A stretch of DNA of 64,000 bases from a beta proteobacterium AAP65 (lineage in GTDB: Bacteria; Pseudomonadota; Gammaproteobacteria; Burkholderiales; Burkholderiaceae_C), in NCBI GenBank assembly GCA_001295865.1, contig LJHW01000037.1, positions 1 to 64,000 on the forward strand. Reading direction: 5' to 3'. Shown one piece after another: positions 25,382 to 33,682 of this stretch. Within the stretch, counting starts at the first letter, position 1. Each line of letters begins with the position of its first letter. A program made the position numbers and the translations under genes. The notes under the pieces are model-generated. The model was not told the DNA's origin. It saw only the letters and a program-made list of their open reading frames with translations, and ran no database searches.

Positions 25382-25401
25382 AAGGCGCCCGCAGGCGCCT
25401 T
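25382..25401 (-). terminator. Hairpin between flgF and flgG (weak terminator)
   Basis: On the minus strand AAGGCGCC and GGCGCCTT form a perfect eight-base stem with a four-base loop, followed by TGTTGTTT. The T run is interrupted, so partial termination or mRNA stabilisation inside the operon is more likely than a full stop. Confidence 0.5.
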
Positions 25402-25425
25402 GAGACTCGAGAACCGCGGTCGAAC

Positions 25426-26154
25426 TCAGGTCGGCGCCAGCAGCTTGGCCGCGTTCTGCTCCCGCTGCTCGGCGCCCTGGAGCGCCTTCATCTGCTGCTC
25501 GAACTGGCGCGCCGCGGAGATCATGGCCACCATCGTTTCCACCGCGCTGACGTTGCTGCCCTCCAGCGCACCGCTCTGCACACGCGCCGTGGCGTCCACC
25601 GGCGCTTCGCCACCATCGGCCGTGCGGAACAGACCGTCGGCGCCACGCACCATCGCTTCTTCTGGCGTCACCAGCTTCAGCTTGCCAGCCTGCTGTGGGC
25701 GGCGGCCAGGCACGGTGGTGGTGATGCTGCCGTCGGCGGCGATCTCGGCCGAGGCATTGGCCGGCAGCGTGATGGGCCCGCCGTCGCCCAGCACCGGCAG
25801 GCCCGAGGGCGTGACGAGCTGGCCTTCGGCATTGACCTGCAGCGCACCGGCACGCGTGTAGGCCTCGGTGCCGTCCAGCGCCTGCACGGCCAGCCAGCTG
25901 TTGCCCTGCACCGCCACGTCCAGCGAACGGCCGGTGGTGGTGACGGGCCCGGGCGCAGCGCTGTAGCCGATGGTCGATTCCAGCGCGAAGGCGCGTGTGG
26001 TGGCGCCGTCGCCGCGGATGGGCACGGCGCGGAAGGCCTGCATCTCGGCACGGAAGCCCGTGGTGGATGCGTTGGCCAGGTTGTTGGCCAGCGAGTCCTG
26101 GCGCTGCATCGTCGCTTTCGCGCCCGACATCGCGAGATAGATCAGCCGGTCCAT
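25426..26154 (-). CDS. flgF: Flagellar proximal rod protein FlgF
   Basis: Proximal rod subunit, 242 residues. The start MDRLIYLAMSGAKATMQRQD and the rod motif LANNLANASTTGFRAE identify it, and the C-terminal VSAVETMVAMISAARQFEQQ matches the shared rod/hook helix. It follows flgE by 34 bases. Confidence 0.94.
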   Translation of the reverse strand: MDRLIYLAMSGAKATMQRQDSLANNLANASTTGFRAEMQAFRAVPIRGDGATTRAFALESTIGYSAAPGPVTTTGRSLDVAVQGNSWLAVQALDGTEAYTRAGALQVNAEGQLVTPSGLPVLGDGGPITLPANASAEIAADGSITTTVPGRRPQQAGKLKLVTPEEAMVRGADGLFRTADGGEAPVDATARVQSGALEGSNVSAVETMVAMISAARQFEQQMKALQGAEQREQNAAKLLAPT

Positions 26155-26188
26155 GGTTCAGCCCTCGGTGCTCGTGTTCAGCGCGGGT

Positions 26189-27451
26189 TCAGCGCAGGTT
26201 CACCAGGGTCTGCAAGACCTGGTCTTGCGCCTTGATGGTCTGCGCATTGGCCTGGTAGATGCGCTGCGCCGTGATCATCTGCACCAGCTCGCCGGTGAGG
26301 TCGACGTTGCTCTCTTCCAGCGCGCCGGCCTGCAGCACACCGAGGTTGCCGTCGCCCGGCACGCCGGTGACGGGGTCGCCTGAAGCGAAGGTGCGCGCCC
26401 ACTGGTTGTTGCCCGAGGGCTGCAGGCCCTGCGGGTTGCGGAAGGTGGCCACCTCGATCTGCCCCGCCGGCCGGCTCTGCCCGTTGCTGTAGCGCGCGGT
26501 GATGATGCCGTTGTTCTCCACCGCAATGGCCACCAGCTGGCCGGCCGAGAAGCCGTCTTGCCGCAGATCGGTGACGCTGAAGGCCGAGCCGAACTGCGTG
26601 GCGCCACCGGTGTTGAGGATGACGTCGGTCAGCTCCAGCGTCTCGGCACCGGCGCTGTTCACGCTGGCCGGGATGGTGAAGGTGATGGGGCCGATGGGGT
26701 CGGTGGGCGCGCTGCCATCGGATGCGAAGGTGATGGTCGACAGCGGCTCCGGGGCGTCGGGCGTGCCCAGCACCGTGGCGCCGTTGGCAGTGGCAAAGAC
26801 GTTCCAGGTGTCGGTGCCGCTCTTCTGGAAGTAGTAGGTCAGCGCCACCTCCTGGCCCTTGGCGTCGTACACCGTCAAAGAGGTGGCGTTGTTGTAGGTG
26901 GCGGCATCGTTGAAGTCGATGGCCGCACCGGCCACCGGCACGGTGACGCCGGCGCGCGAATCGAGGTTCATCTCGATGTCCATGCGCGTACTGGCCTTGG
27001 GGCTGACGCCGCCGGTGGGCAGTTGCAGCGGCACCGCCTGGCCGGGCTGGATGACGCCCAGGTCGTCGGCCGCATACCCCATCAGTTGCTTGCCGAAGCT
27101 GTTGACGATGAAACCATCACGGTCGACCTTGAACTGGCCGTTGCGCGTGTAGGTGGTGGGGCTCTTGCCGTCGGTCACCTGGAAGAAGCCGGCGCCGTTG
27201 ATGGCGAGGTCCATCGGGTTCTCGGTGGTGGTGATGGCGCCCTGGGTGAACTGCTGCGCCACGGTCGCCATGTTGGTGCCGATGCCGATGCTGTTGGCGC
27301 CGGCGCCGTTGAGCGCGGCGGCGTAGACATCGGCGAACTCGGCGCGCGAGACCTTGGTGCCGAAGGTGTTCGCGTTGGCGATGTTGTTGCCGATGATCTC
27401 GAGGTTCTTGCTCGAGGCGTTGAGTCCGGAGAGGCCTTGCTGGAAGCTCAT
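26189..27451 (-). CDS. flgE: Flagellar hook protein FlgE
   Basis: Main hook subunit, 420 residues. The start at 27451 is fixed by MSFQQGLSGLNASSKNLEII and by AGGA upstream; the following NNIANANTFGTKVSR is the rod/hook motif. The middle (about 140-330) is variable, and the end VDLTGELVQMITAQRIYQAN is conserved. It lies between flgD and flgF in the usual order. Confidence 0.95.
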   Translation of the reverse strand: MSFQQGLSGLNASSKNLEIIGNNIANANTFGTKVSRAEFADVYAAALNGAGANSIGIGTNMATVAQQFTQGAITTTENPMDLAINGAGFFQVTDGKSPTTYTRNGQFKVDRDGFIVNSFGKQLMGYAADDLGVIQPGQAVPLQLPTGGVSPKASTRMDIEMNLDSRAGVTVPVAGAAIDFNDAATYNNATSLTVYDAKGQEVALTYYFQKSGTDTWNVFATANGATVLGTPDAPEPLSTITFASDGSAPTDPIGPITFTIPASVNSAGAETLELTDVILNTGGATQFGSAFSVTDLRQDGFSAGQLVAIAVENNGIITARYSNGQSRPAGQIEVATFRNPQGLQPSGNNQWARTFASGDPVTGVPGDGNLGVLQAGALEESNVDLTGELVQMITAQRIYQANAQTIKAQDQVLQTLVNLR

Positions 27452-27473
27452 GGCGTGGTGTCCTGTGGGGAAA

Positions 27474-28133
27474 TCAGTTGAAGGCCTTGACCTGGCTGTA
27501 GGCCACGTCACCGCTGTAGAGGGTCTGCAGCGAGACGCCGCTGCCCGAGGTGCTGACGGCCTGCACCTGGTCGCGCATCAGCGCGGTGCTGGCCACGGCG
27601 CTGGCGCCGCTGGTGGCGGTGATGCGGAAGCGGTACTCCAGCGCCGGGTCGGCGTTGCTGGCGTTCCATTCGATGTCGTGGCGGCCGGCCTTGGTGGCGC
27701 CCAGCGTCATCGTGTCGACGACACGCCCTGCCGGGTTCAGCACCTCGATCTTCACCTTGTCGGCCGGTGTGGCCAGCTCGTACTGCGCCGTGCCCGTGCC
27801 CTCGGAGACGGCCAGCCGGTTGCCCGCCACGGTGATCTCGCGCCCCACCAGCGAAGCGCCCTGCAGCGCCTGCATCTGCACGAACTGGCCGTTGAGGCCC
27901 TGCATCGTGTTGTTCAGCGTCTGGATGCCGCTGACCGTGTTGATCTGCGCCATCTGGCTGGTGACCTGGGCGTTGTCCATCGGGTTCAGCGGGTCCTGGT
28001 TCTGCATCTGCGTGACGAGCAGTTTCAGGAAGCGGTCGGCGCTGGCGGTGTCGCTGTTGTTGGCACTGGCGGCGGTGGTGCCGGCGGTGGCATTGAGCGC
28101 TGCAAAAGGGTCGCTGGAAATGGCGGTGGTCAT
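27474..28133 (-). CDS. flgD: Flagellar hook-cap protein FlgD
   Basis: Scaffold cap that guides hook polymerisation, 219 residues. LLVTQMQNQDPLNPMDNAQ at about 35-55 is the signature, followed by a hybrid Tudor/fibronectin-like part with GRVVDTMTLGATKAGRHDIE. It precedes flgE by 22 bases. Confidence 0.94.
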   Translation of the reverse strand: MTTAISSDPFAALNATAGTTAASANNSDTASADRFLKLLVTQMQNQDPLNPMDNAQVTSQMAQINTVSGIQTLNNTMQGLNGQFVQMQALQGASLVGREITVAGNRLAVSEGTGTAQYELATPADKVKIEVLNPAGRVVDTMTLGATKAGRHDIEWNASNADPALEYRFRITATSGASAVASTALMRDQVQAVSTSGSGVSLQTLYSGDVAYSQVKAFN

Positions 28134-28182
28134 CGGGGGCTCCGGGGGGCGGCGGGGGTTCGGGGCGAGCGGGCCGCGGGGC

Positions 28183-28599
28183 TCACTGGCCGATCTGCAG
28201 CGTCTTCAGCAGCAGGCTGCGCGCGGTGTTCATCACCTCGACGTTGTTCTGGTACGAGCGCGAGGCCGAAATCATGTTGACCATCTCCTCCACCGGGTTC
28301 ACGTTGCTGTAGGTCACGTAGCCCTCGGCGTCGGCGTTCTTGTTGTTGGGGTCGTGCACGCGCCGGCCGGGCGCGTCGCTCTCGACGACGGTGCTCACGC
28401 GCACGCCGGCGGTGCCGTTGCGGTGTCCACCTGCGCCCATCAGCTCGGTCTGGAAGACCACCTGGCGCGCCTTGTAGGCGCTGCCGTCGGGGCCGGCCAG
28501 CGTGTCGGCATTGGCCAGGTTGCTGGCCACGGCGTTCAGGCGTTGGCTCTGCGCGCTGACCGCGCTGCCAGCGACGTCGAAGATGCGGAGCATGCTCAT
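28183..28599 (-). CDS. flgC: Flagellar proximal rod protein FlgC
   Basis: Rod subunit of 138 residues. Motifs: AVASNLANADTL near the N-terminus and VNPVEEMVNMISASRSYQNN near the C-terminus. The start could be the ATG at 28599 or the next one two codons later. It is 49 bases before flgD and is separated from flgB by a stretch that contains the second copy of the intergenic element. Confidence 0.94.
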   Translation of the reverse strand: MSMLRIFDVAGSAVSAQSQRLNAVASNLANADTLAGPDGSAYKARQVVFQTELMGAGGHRNGTAGVRVSTVVESDAPGRRVHDPNNKNADAEGYVTYSNVNPVEEMVNMISASRSYQNNVEVMNTARSLLLKTLQIGQ

Positions 28600-28635
28600 G
28601 GTGGGTCCAATTCAGTGGTGAGAAGCCAAGCCCTT

Positions 28636-28712
28636 GCGCGGAACCGGCTCCGCCGGGCCGCTGCAAGAGCCCCCTTGGGGGGTGGCGAACGCAGTGAGCC
28701 TGGGGGCCTCAT
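28636..28712 (-). repeat. 77-base intergenic element, copy B (flgB/flgC)
   Basis: The partner of 22556-22632, identical at 71 of 77 positions. Here it lies wholly between flgB and flgC, ending two bases before the flgB stop codon. Both copies have the same orientation relative to transcription and directly follow the upstream gene. Differences fall at six single positions, none of which breaks the CCCCC/GGGGG stem. Confidence 0.75.
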
Positions 28713-28714
28713 GT

Positions 28715-29113
28715 TCACCCCTGGGTGTGGCTCTTCATCGCGTCGAGCATCGTGCGCACGCTGCCGTTGATGAAACGCACCGTCGATTCGTACTGCACGC
28801 TGTTGTCGACGAAGGAAGCGCGTTCGCGGTCCATGTCGACGCTGTTGCCGTCCATGCTGGTCTGCGAGGGCATGGCATAGCGCAGCGCCGGTGCGGGGCG
28901 ACCGCCGGGGCTCATCACGTCACTGGCGATGCCACCGCCCACGCCGGCCTGGCCGGTGGCGTTGCGCAGCGCCGTGGCGAAATCAAAGTCGCGGGCGTGG
29001 TAGCCCGGCGTGTCGGCGTTGGCGATGTTGCTGGCGATGACACGCTGGCGCTCGGCGCGCAGGCTCAGCGCCTGGGCGTGGAAGTCGAGCGATTGGGTCA
29101 GGCGTGAAATCAT
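28715..29113 (-). CDS. flgB: Flagellar proximal rod protein FlgB
   Basis: First gene of the minus-strand flagellar operon, 132 residues. The start at 29113 is chosen because GAAGGAG stands seven bases upstream. The rod motif is ASNIANADTPGYHARDFDF, and the C-terminal VQYESTVRFINGSVRTMLDA is typical. The divergent flgA begins 181 bases away. Confidence 0.94.
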   Translation of the reverse strand: MISRLTQSLDFHAQALSLRAERQRVIASNIANADTPGYHARDFDFATALRNATGQAGVGGGIASDVMSPGGRPAPALRYAMPSQTSMDGNSVDMDRERASFVDNSVQYESTVRFINGSVRTMLDAMKSHTQG

Positions 29114-29294
29114 GCGGGGCTCCTTCAAGCGTGCCCGCTGCAGCAGCGGGTGGCGCCGTGGCCGGCCTGGAGGCAGGTTCGGGCATGGCTGGGCATTCTG
29201 GGCAGCCCGTGCTGAAAGATGAGGCGGAACAGAGGCTGCTTCGGCCTGCTATTCCGGCCCTGGTGGCCCGCCGCCGCTCCTACAGTGCCGAGCT

Positions 29295-30128
29295 GTGAAC
29301 CTGCCCCCATTGCCCTTGCCGCAGCCTCGGCTGCAGCCCACGCCCTTGGCCAGCACGCGCGTGCGCCTGTGCCTGCCAGGTCTGCTGTGGGCCCTGCCGC
29401 TGCTGGCCAACGCCCAGGCCCCGGGCCCCGAAACAGCCCTGCCGCCTGCTGCCATTGCGCAGGGTCTGGCCCTGCTGGGTGAAGCCGCGAAGGCCCTGGC
29501 GCCCGCGGGCGCACGCGTCGTCGCCCTGCCCGGCCGGCTCGACCCGCGCCTCAGGCTCGCGCCCTGCGCACAGGTGGAAGCTTTTCTCGTGCCGGGCGCG
29601 CCGGCCTGGGGGCGCACGCGCATCGGCCTGCGCTGCCAGCCTGCACCCGCGGGCGGCGCGGCCACAGCGGCCGCATCGCCGCGCTGGAGTGTCACCTTGC
29701 CCGCCACGGTGCAGGTGTGGGCTCAAGCGGCGGTGCCCGGCACGGCGCTGCCCGGTGGCGCCACGCTCCAGGCGGCCCAGCTTGAACTGGCCGAGGTGGA
29801 CTGGGCCGCCACACCGCAGCCCCCTTTTGCACAACCTGGCCAACTGGCCGGCCGCGTGCTCGCGCGCAGCGTGCCGGCGGGCCAGGCCTTGCGTGCCGCC
29901 GATCTGCAGGCACGACAGTGGTTTGCTGCCGGCGACACGGTGCGCGTGGTCGCCGGTGGGCCTGGCTTCTCGATCAGCACCGAAGGCCAGGCCGTGAACG
30001 CCGGCATCGAGGGCCAGCGTGTGCGCGTGCGTGTCGGCGAGAATCGCAGCGTGGACGGACGCAGCGTGGGTCCGCGCATGGTCGAAGGCCGTGCCGTCGG
30101 TCCGCGTGTGGTCGAGGTCGGGCCATGA
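29295..30128 (+). CDS. flgA: Flagellar P-ring assembly chaperone FlgA
   Basis: Periplasmic chaperone for FlgI, 277 residues, with an N-terminal signal peptide (LCLPGLLWALPLLANAQA, about 25-42). The SAF-type region is near 150-215 (AAVPGTALPGGATLQAAQLE, then GQLAGRVLARSVPAGQALRA), followed by a beta part with GDTVRVVAGGPGF. The last 25 residues are a repeat, SVGPRMVEGRAVGPRVVEVG, encoded by an imperfect DNA tandem at 30068-30121. The start is a GTG without a clear ribosome site. It is divergent from flgB. Confidence 0.88.
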   Translation: MNLPPLPLPQPRLQPTPLASTRVRLCLPGLLWALPLLANAQAPGPETALPPAAIAQGLALLGEAAKALAPAGARVVALPGRLDPRLRLAPCAQVEAFLVPGAPAWGRTRIGLRCQPAPAGGAATAAASPRWSVTLPATVQVWAQAAVPGTALPGGATLQAAQLELAEVDWAATPQPPFAQPGQLAGRVLARSVPAGQALRAADLQARQWFAAGDTVRVVAGGPGFSISTEGQAVNAGIEGQRVRVRVGENRSVDGRSVGPRMVEGRAVGPRVVEVGP

Positions 30129-30194
30129 AGCGCAGCACAAGGACACTTGACCCCCACATTCAAGGGGGTGCGCAAGAATTTTCGACTTCAGGGC

Positions 30195-30222
30195 TAAAGT
30201 TCTCCGGCGCCACTTCCGATAC
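30195..30222 (+). promoter_or_regulatory. FliA (sigma-28) promoter candidate for flgMN
   Basis: TAAA (30195-30198) and TCCGATAC (30215-30222) match the sigma-28 boxes (TAAA and GCCGATAA) with a 16-base gap, one more than the usual 15. It lies 55 bases before the flgM start. FliA control of flgM is a well-known feedback, since FlgM is the FliA antagonist. Confidence 0.6.
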
Positions 30223-30276
30223 AGCGTCTATGTCGTTGGGAAAGCACCCCTGCTGTGCCCCTGACAGGAGTCCAAG

Positions 30277-30564
30277 ATGAAGATCGGTCCTATCGATACC
30301 AAGCCGCCCGGCCCCACCCCGGCCGAACGCAAGGCCGAGGCTGCGCCGACCAAAAGCGCAGTGAGCGTGCCCAGCACAGAGGTGGCCTTGTCGTCGGCCG
30401 CCACGGGCCTGGCCGAAGGTGCAGGTGATCCGGCCTTTGATTCGGCCAAGGTGGAGCGCATTGCCACGGCCATCCGCGAAGGCCAGTTCAAGGTCAATGC
30501 CGAAGCCATCGCCGACAAGCTGATCGTCAACGCCGAAGAACTGCTGGGCCGCAAGCTCAGCTGA
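30277..30564 (+). CDS. flgM: Anti-sigma-28 factor FlgM
   Basis: A 95-residue protein that binds and holds FliA until the hook is complete, then is exported. It has an unstructured N-terminus with many Pro, Ala and Lys residues and a C-terminal FliA-binding helix region, KVERIATAIREGQFKVNAEA and IADKLIVNAEELLG. The start has AGGAG eight bases upstream. It is followed after eight bases by flgN, the usual pair. Confidence 0.93.
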   Translation: MKIGPIDTKPPGPTPAERKAEAAPTKSAVSVPSTEVALSSAATGLAEGAGDPAFDSAKVERIATAIREGQFKVNAEAIADKLIVNAEELLGRKLS

Positions 30565-30572
30565 GGCCCCCC

Positions 30573-30983
30573 ATGATCACCACGCCCCAGGAACGTCAGG
30601 CCGTGCAGCAAGCCGCCGAGCTCGAGCGCCCCTTGCAGGCGGTGGAGCAGGCCCTGGGTGCGCTCAATCTCGCCCTGCAGCAGCAGGACGCAGCCGGGGT
30701 CGACCGCGTCGCCGCCGATCTGCACGCTGCGCTGGCCGCGGCCGTCGACCACTTTGCGCGCGCAGCCCGCAGCGGCGGCGTGCCCCTGCAATTGCGTCAG
30801 CGCCTGGCGGCCGCGAGCGGCCAGGTGGCGGCCCAGCGCGAAGCGCTGGCGCGCGCCACGGCCTCGCTCGACCGCGCCATGGACGTGTTGATGCCACGCG
30901 CGCCCAGCGCAGCCTCCGCTTTGTACGGCGCCCACGGCGCAGCAGACCGCCACGCCCACAGCGGCGGGCCCTTGCTGGCCTGA
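30573..30983 (+). CDS. flgN: Flagellar export chaperone FlgN
   Basis: Cytoplasmic chaperone for FlgK and FlgL, 136 residues, all-helical and rich in Ala, Gln and Leu. The family is weakly conserved, so the call rests on size, helical pattern and its place directly after flgM. A hairpin terminator follows 24 bases after the stop. Confidence 0.8.
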   Translation: MITTPQERQAVQQAAELERPLQAVEQALGALNLALQQQDAAGVDRVAADLHAALAAAVDHFARAARSGGVPLQLRQRLAAASGQVAAQREALARATASLDRAMDVLMPRAPSAASALYGAHGAADRHAHSGGPLLA

Positions 30984-31006
30984 GGCACAACCCCGCCATC
31001 CAAAAA

Positions 31007-31028
31007 AACGCCCGGCATGCCGGGCGTT
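31007..31028. terminator. Bidirectional intrinsic terminator
   Basis: A perfect 22-base palindrome (AACGCCCGGCA and its complement) sits between the convergent flgN and the gene ending at 31068. On the minus strand it is followed by a run of seven T, on the plus strand by GTTGTTG. It should stop the minus-strand gene efficiently and flgMN at least partly. Confidence 0.8.
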
Positions 31029-31067
31029 GTTGTTGGTGCCGTACCGGCCGAGCCGGGCCGCAAGCGT

Positions 31068-32024
31068 TCAGCGCTTCAGTCGGCCCAGGTCGGCGCGCGC
31101 ACGTTCCAGCGCGCTGTTGATGCTGTCGCAATTCCAGTCGGGCGAGGCCGTGTCGGGGATCTGCGCGGCCAGCCGCGTGAGCCGCTCGCTGAGCGACTGC
31201 AAAGGCGCCATCAACTCCTGCGGGATGGGCCCGGCACCGACGAAGGCTGCGTAGGCCTGCGCCAATTCGTTGTACTGGCGCGTGTGTCCCTGGCGGCAGA
31301 CCGCAGGCGGCACACCGGCCGGGGCCGAAGGCGCAGCGGCAGCGGGCCGCGGCGCCGGGGCCGGCGGCGGTGGTGGCACCAGCGCCTGGACCGCAGCCTT
31401 TTCTGTCTCGATCTCAGCCGCCAAGGCACGGCAATCGGTCAGCGTCTGCCCTTCGCGGTTCACGCCTGGCCGCAGTTGATCCAGGCGCCCCGCGACGCTC
31501 TCCAAGCGCGCCACCGGCACCTTGCCCCCGGCCTGCAACTCCAGCAGGGTGGCCTGCATCTGGCCGTAAGCAGCCTGGTTGTCCGCGCTGCAGCTGGCCA
31601 GCTGTTCCGGCGTACCGACGATGCGCTCGAGTTGCTCGCGCCCGGCATTCAGGGCCCCGGTGGTCTTTTCGCACTCGGCCAGGTTGCGCGGCGCACGCGC
31701 GGCGGCGGCACGGAGTTGGCTGAAGGGCGTGCCCAAACCCTGCAGGCGAGACACCAGCACGGCATGCAGGGCATGGCGGCGGATCTCGCTCTCGCGGGCC
31801 TGAAGCAACTCGGTCGCGGCCTGGCGGTTGGCGGCCACGCAGGCGGTCAATTCGGGCGAGGCCTTCTGCGCCCACGCTCCCGGCCCTGCCAGGGACAAGG
31901 CAAGCGCCAAGGCCAGCCCGCACGCCCAGGCCGTGGGCCGCAGGGAAGACGCCACCGCGCCGCGGCTGCCCGCTCCCAAGCGACCATCCCTCTTCTTGTG
32001 TTCGGTACCCGCCTGCCCAGTCAT
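31068..32024 (-). CDS. Exported protein with threefold Cys-pair helical repeat
   Basis: I do not recognise this 318-residue protein. A signal peptide (ACGLALALALSLAGPGAWAQ, about 34-53) is preceded by a basic leader; a GTG start at codon 24 (31955) would give a more standard leader. The mature part holds exactly six Cys: 62, 118, 145, 198, 243 and 299. They form three pairs spaced 56, 53 and 56, each followed by similar helical text (for example RLESVAGRLDQL and LQSLSERLTRLA). A Pro/Ala linker (215-240) separates the second and third units. Disulfide-pinned helical hairpins in the periplasm are the simplest reading. It ends at a strong terminator and lies 167 bases after dnaB. Confidence 0.7.
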   Translation of the reverse strand: MTGQAGTEHKKRDGRLGAGSRGAVASSLRPTAWACGLALALALSLAGPGAWAQKASPELTACVAANRQAATELLQARESEIRRHALHAVLVSRLQGLGTPFSQLRAAAARAPRNLAECEKTTGALNAGREQLERIVGTPEQLASCSADNQAAYGQMQATLLELQAGGKVPVARLESVAGRLDQLRPGVNREGQTLTDCRALAAEIETEKAAVQALVPPPPPAPAPRPAAAAPSAPAGVPPAVCRQGHTRQYNELAQAYAAFVGAGPIPQELMAPLQSLSERLTRLAAQIPDTASPDWNCDSINSALERARADLGRLKR

Positions 32025-32143
32025 CCTTCTTGTGGCCCTTCCAAGCCTCTCGCGGCGACGGAGTCTGCCGCGGCCCCGCCACGAACGATCAGGAAAAAAC
32101 CCTGAGTGCCCAGCGGCAGCGCTACACATCGAGGTGCATTGTG

Positions 32144-32166
32144 ACCGCAGCACCGCAGCACCGCAG
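32144..32166. repeat. Short tandem repeat, 8-base period
   Basis: ACCGCAG occurs three times with an 8-base period in the 167-base gap between dnaB and the next gene. Nothing else is seen in this gap. Confidence 0.5.
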
Positions 32167-32191
32167 ACCGCGGCGGTGGCCGCCAGCGCGC

Positions 32192-33607
32192 TCAGTATTC
32201 GTCGCCGCCGCTGGCGCCCGGGGCCAGGTTCTCGAAGCGTGTCAGCGGCTTCATGAAGGCCAGCTTCACCGTGCCCACCGGGCCGTTGCGCTGCTTGCCG
32301 ATGATGATCTCGGTGACGCCCGGCTCCTTGCTGTTCTCTTTGTTGTAGTAGTCGTCGCGGTAGATGAACATGATGATGTCGGCGTCCTGCTCGATGGCGC
32401 CCGACTCCCGCAAGTCGCTCATCATCGGCCGCTTGTCGGTGCGTGTTTCCACCGAACGGTTCAGCTGCGACAGCGCGATCACCGGGCACTGCAGCTCTTT
32501 GGCCAGCGCCTTCAGGCCGCGGCTGATTTCGCCGATGACGGTGGCGCGGTTCTCTTCGCTGCTGCTGCTGCCGCTCATCAGCTGCAGGTAGTCGATGACG
32601 ATGAGGCCCAGCGTGCCGAACTGGCGCGCCATGCGGCGCGCACGTGCCCGCAGTTCGCTGCTGGTCAGGCCGGCGGTTTCGTCGATGTAGAGCTGCACCT
32701 GGCCCAGGCGCTCCACGGCTTCGGTGAGGCGCTCCCACTCGCCGCCATCCAGGCGGCCGGTGCGCAGGTTCTGCTGGTTGATGCGCCCCAGGCTGCCGAC
32801 CACGCGCAGCGCCAGCTGCGCCGCGCCCATTTCCATCGAGAACACCAGCACCGGCAGGCCTTCCTGCACCGCCACGTGCTCGGCGATGTTCAGCGCGAAG
32901 GCCGTCTTGCCCATCGAGGGCCGTGCCGCCAGCACGATGAGGTCGCCCTTCTGCAGGCCGGCGGTCATCTTGTCGAGGTCGTAGAAACCGGTGCGCACGC
33001 CGGTCACCTCTTCGGCGCCGTTGTCGTGCAGTTCCTGCACACGGTCGATGAGGTCGACCACGAGCTTGTTGATGCCCTGGAAGCCCTGCTTCTGCCGCGA
33101 GCCCTCTTCGCCAATCTGGAAGATCTTGCTCTCGGCTTCGTCCAGCACCGTGCTGACCTGGCGGCCTGCCGGGTTGAAGGCGTTGGTGGCGATCTCGTCG
33201 CTGGCCGCGATCAGCTTGCGCAGGATGCTGCGCTCGCGAACGATCTCGGCATAACGCCGCATGTTGGCCGCGCTGGGCACGCTCTGCGCCAGCGCGTTCA
33301 GGTAGGCCAGGCCGCCCACGTCCTGCGCCTTGCCCAGGCTCTGCAGCTGTTCGAAGACGGTGATGACGTCGGCCGGCTTGCTCTGCGAGACCAGATCGCC
33401 GATGGCCTTGTAGATCAGGCGGTGCTCGTGGCGGTAGAAGTCGCTGTCGGTGAGCAGGTCGCCGGCACGGTCCCAGGCCAGGTTGTCAAGCAGCAGGCCA
33501 CCGAGCACGCTCTGCTCGGCTTCCACCGAGTGCGGCGGCACACGCAGGCGCGCCACCTCGTCGTCGCGTTGCGGGGCGGAGTCGCGGGGTTCGAAGACGG
33601 TGCTCAT
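32192..33607 (-). CDS. dnaB: Replicative DNA helicase DnaB
   Basis: Hexameric 5'-3' helicase of the replication fork, 471 residues. The N-terminal helical domain begins at about 20 (VPPHSVEAEQSVLGGLLLDN). The RecA-like motor has Walker A ARPSMGKTAFALNIAEHV, Walker B LIVIDYLQLMSG, and the terminal SREIS-type helix as VIGEISRGLKALAKEL. There is no intein. It follows the ribosomal rplI operon after a terminator, a common betaproteobacterial order. Confidence 0.97.
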   Translation of the reverse strand: MSTVFEPRDSAPQRDDEVARLRVPPHSVEAEQSVLGGLLLDNLAWDRAGDLLTDSDFYRHEHRLIYKAIGDLVSQSKPADVITVFEQLQSLGKAQDVGGLAYLNALAQSVPSAANMRRYAEIVRERSILRKLIAASDEIATNAFNPAGRQVSTVLDEAESKIFQIGEEGSRQKQGFQGINKLVVDLIDRVQELHDNGAEEVTGVRTGFYDLDKMTAGLQKGDLIVLAARPSMGKTAFALNIAEHVAVQEGLPVLVFSMEMGAAQLALRVVGSLGRINQQNLRTGRLDGGEWERLTEAVERLGQVQLYIDETAGLTSSELRARARRMARQFGTLGLIVIDYLQLMSGSSSSEENRATVIGEISRGLKALAKELQCPVIALSQLNRSVETRTDKRPMMSDLRESGAIEQDADIIMFIYRDDYYNKENSKEPGVTEIIIGKQRNGPVGTVKLAFMKPLTRFENLAPGASGGDEY

Positions 33608-33664
33608 CGGTGCGGGTCTGTGGGCTCAGCGGCGATGGTAGGCGCTGTGCAGGCCAAGCCGGTA

Positions 33665-33682
33665 GGGGCAAGCTGTGGACAA
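33665..33682 (-). promoter_or_regulatory. DnaA-box-like site upstream of dnaB
   Basis: The minus strand reads TTGTCCACA inside GCTTGTCCACAGCTTG, one mismatch from the DnaA box TTATCCACA, about 65 bases before the dnaB start. A single near-match in GC-rich DNA is weak evidence. The rest of the 139 bases between dnaB and the terminator shows no clear promoter. Confidence 0.25.

Noticed and set aside
29114..29294. A sigma-54 promoter between flgB and flgA
   Set aside because: Stretches such as TGGGCATTCTGGGC look roughly similar but lack the GG/GC pair at the right spacing on either strand.
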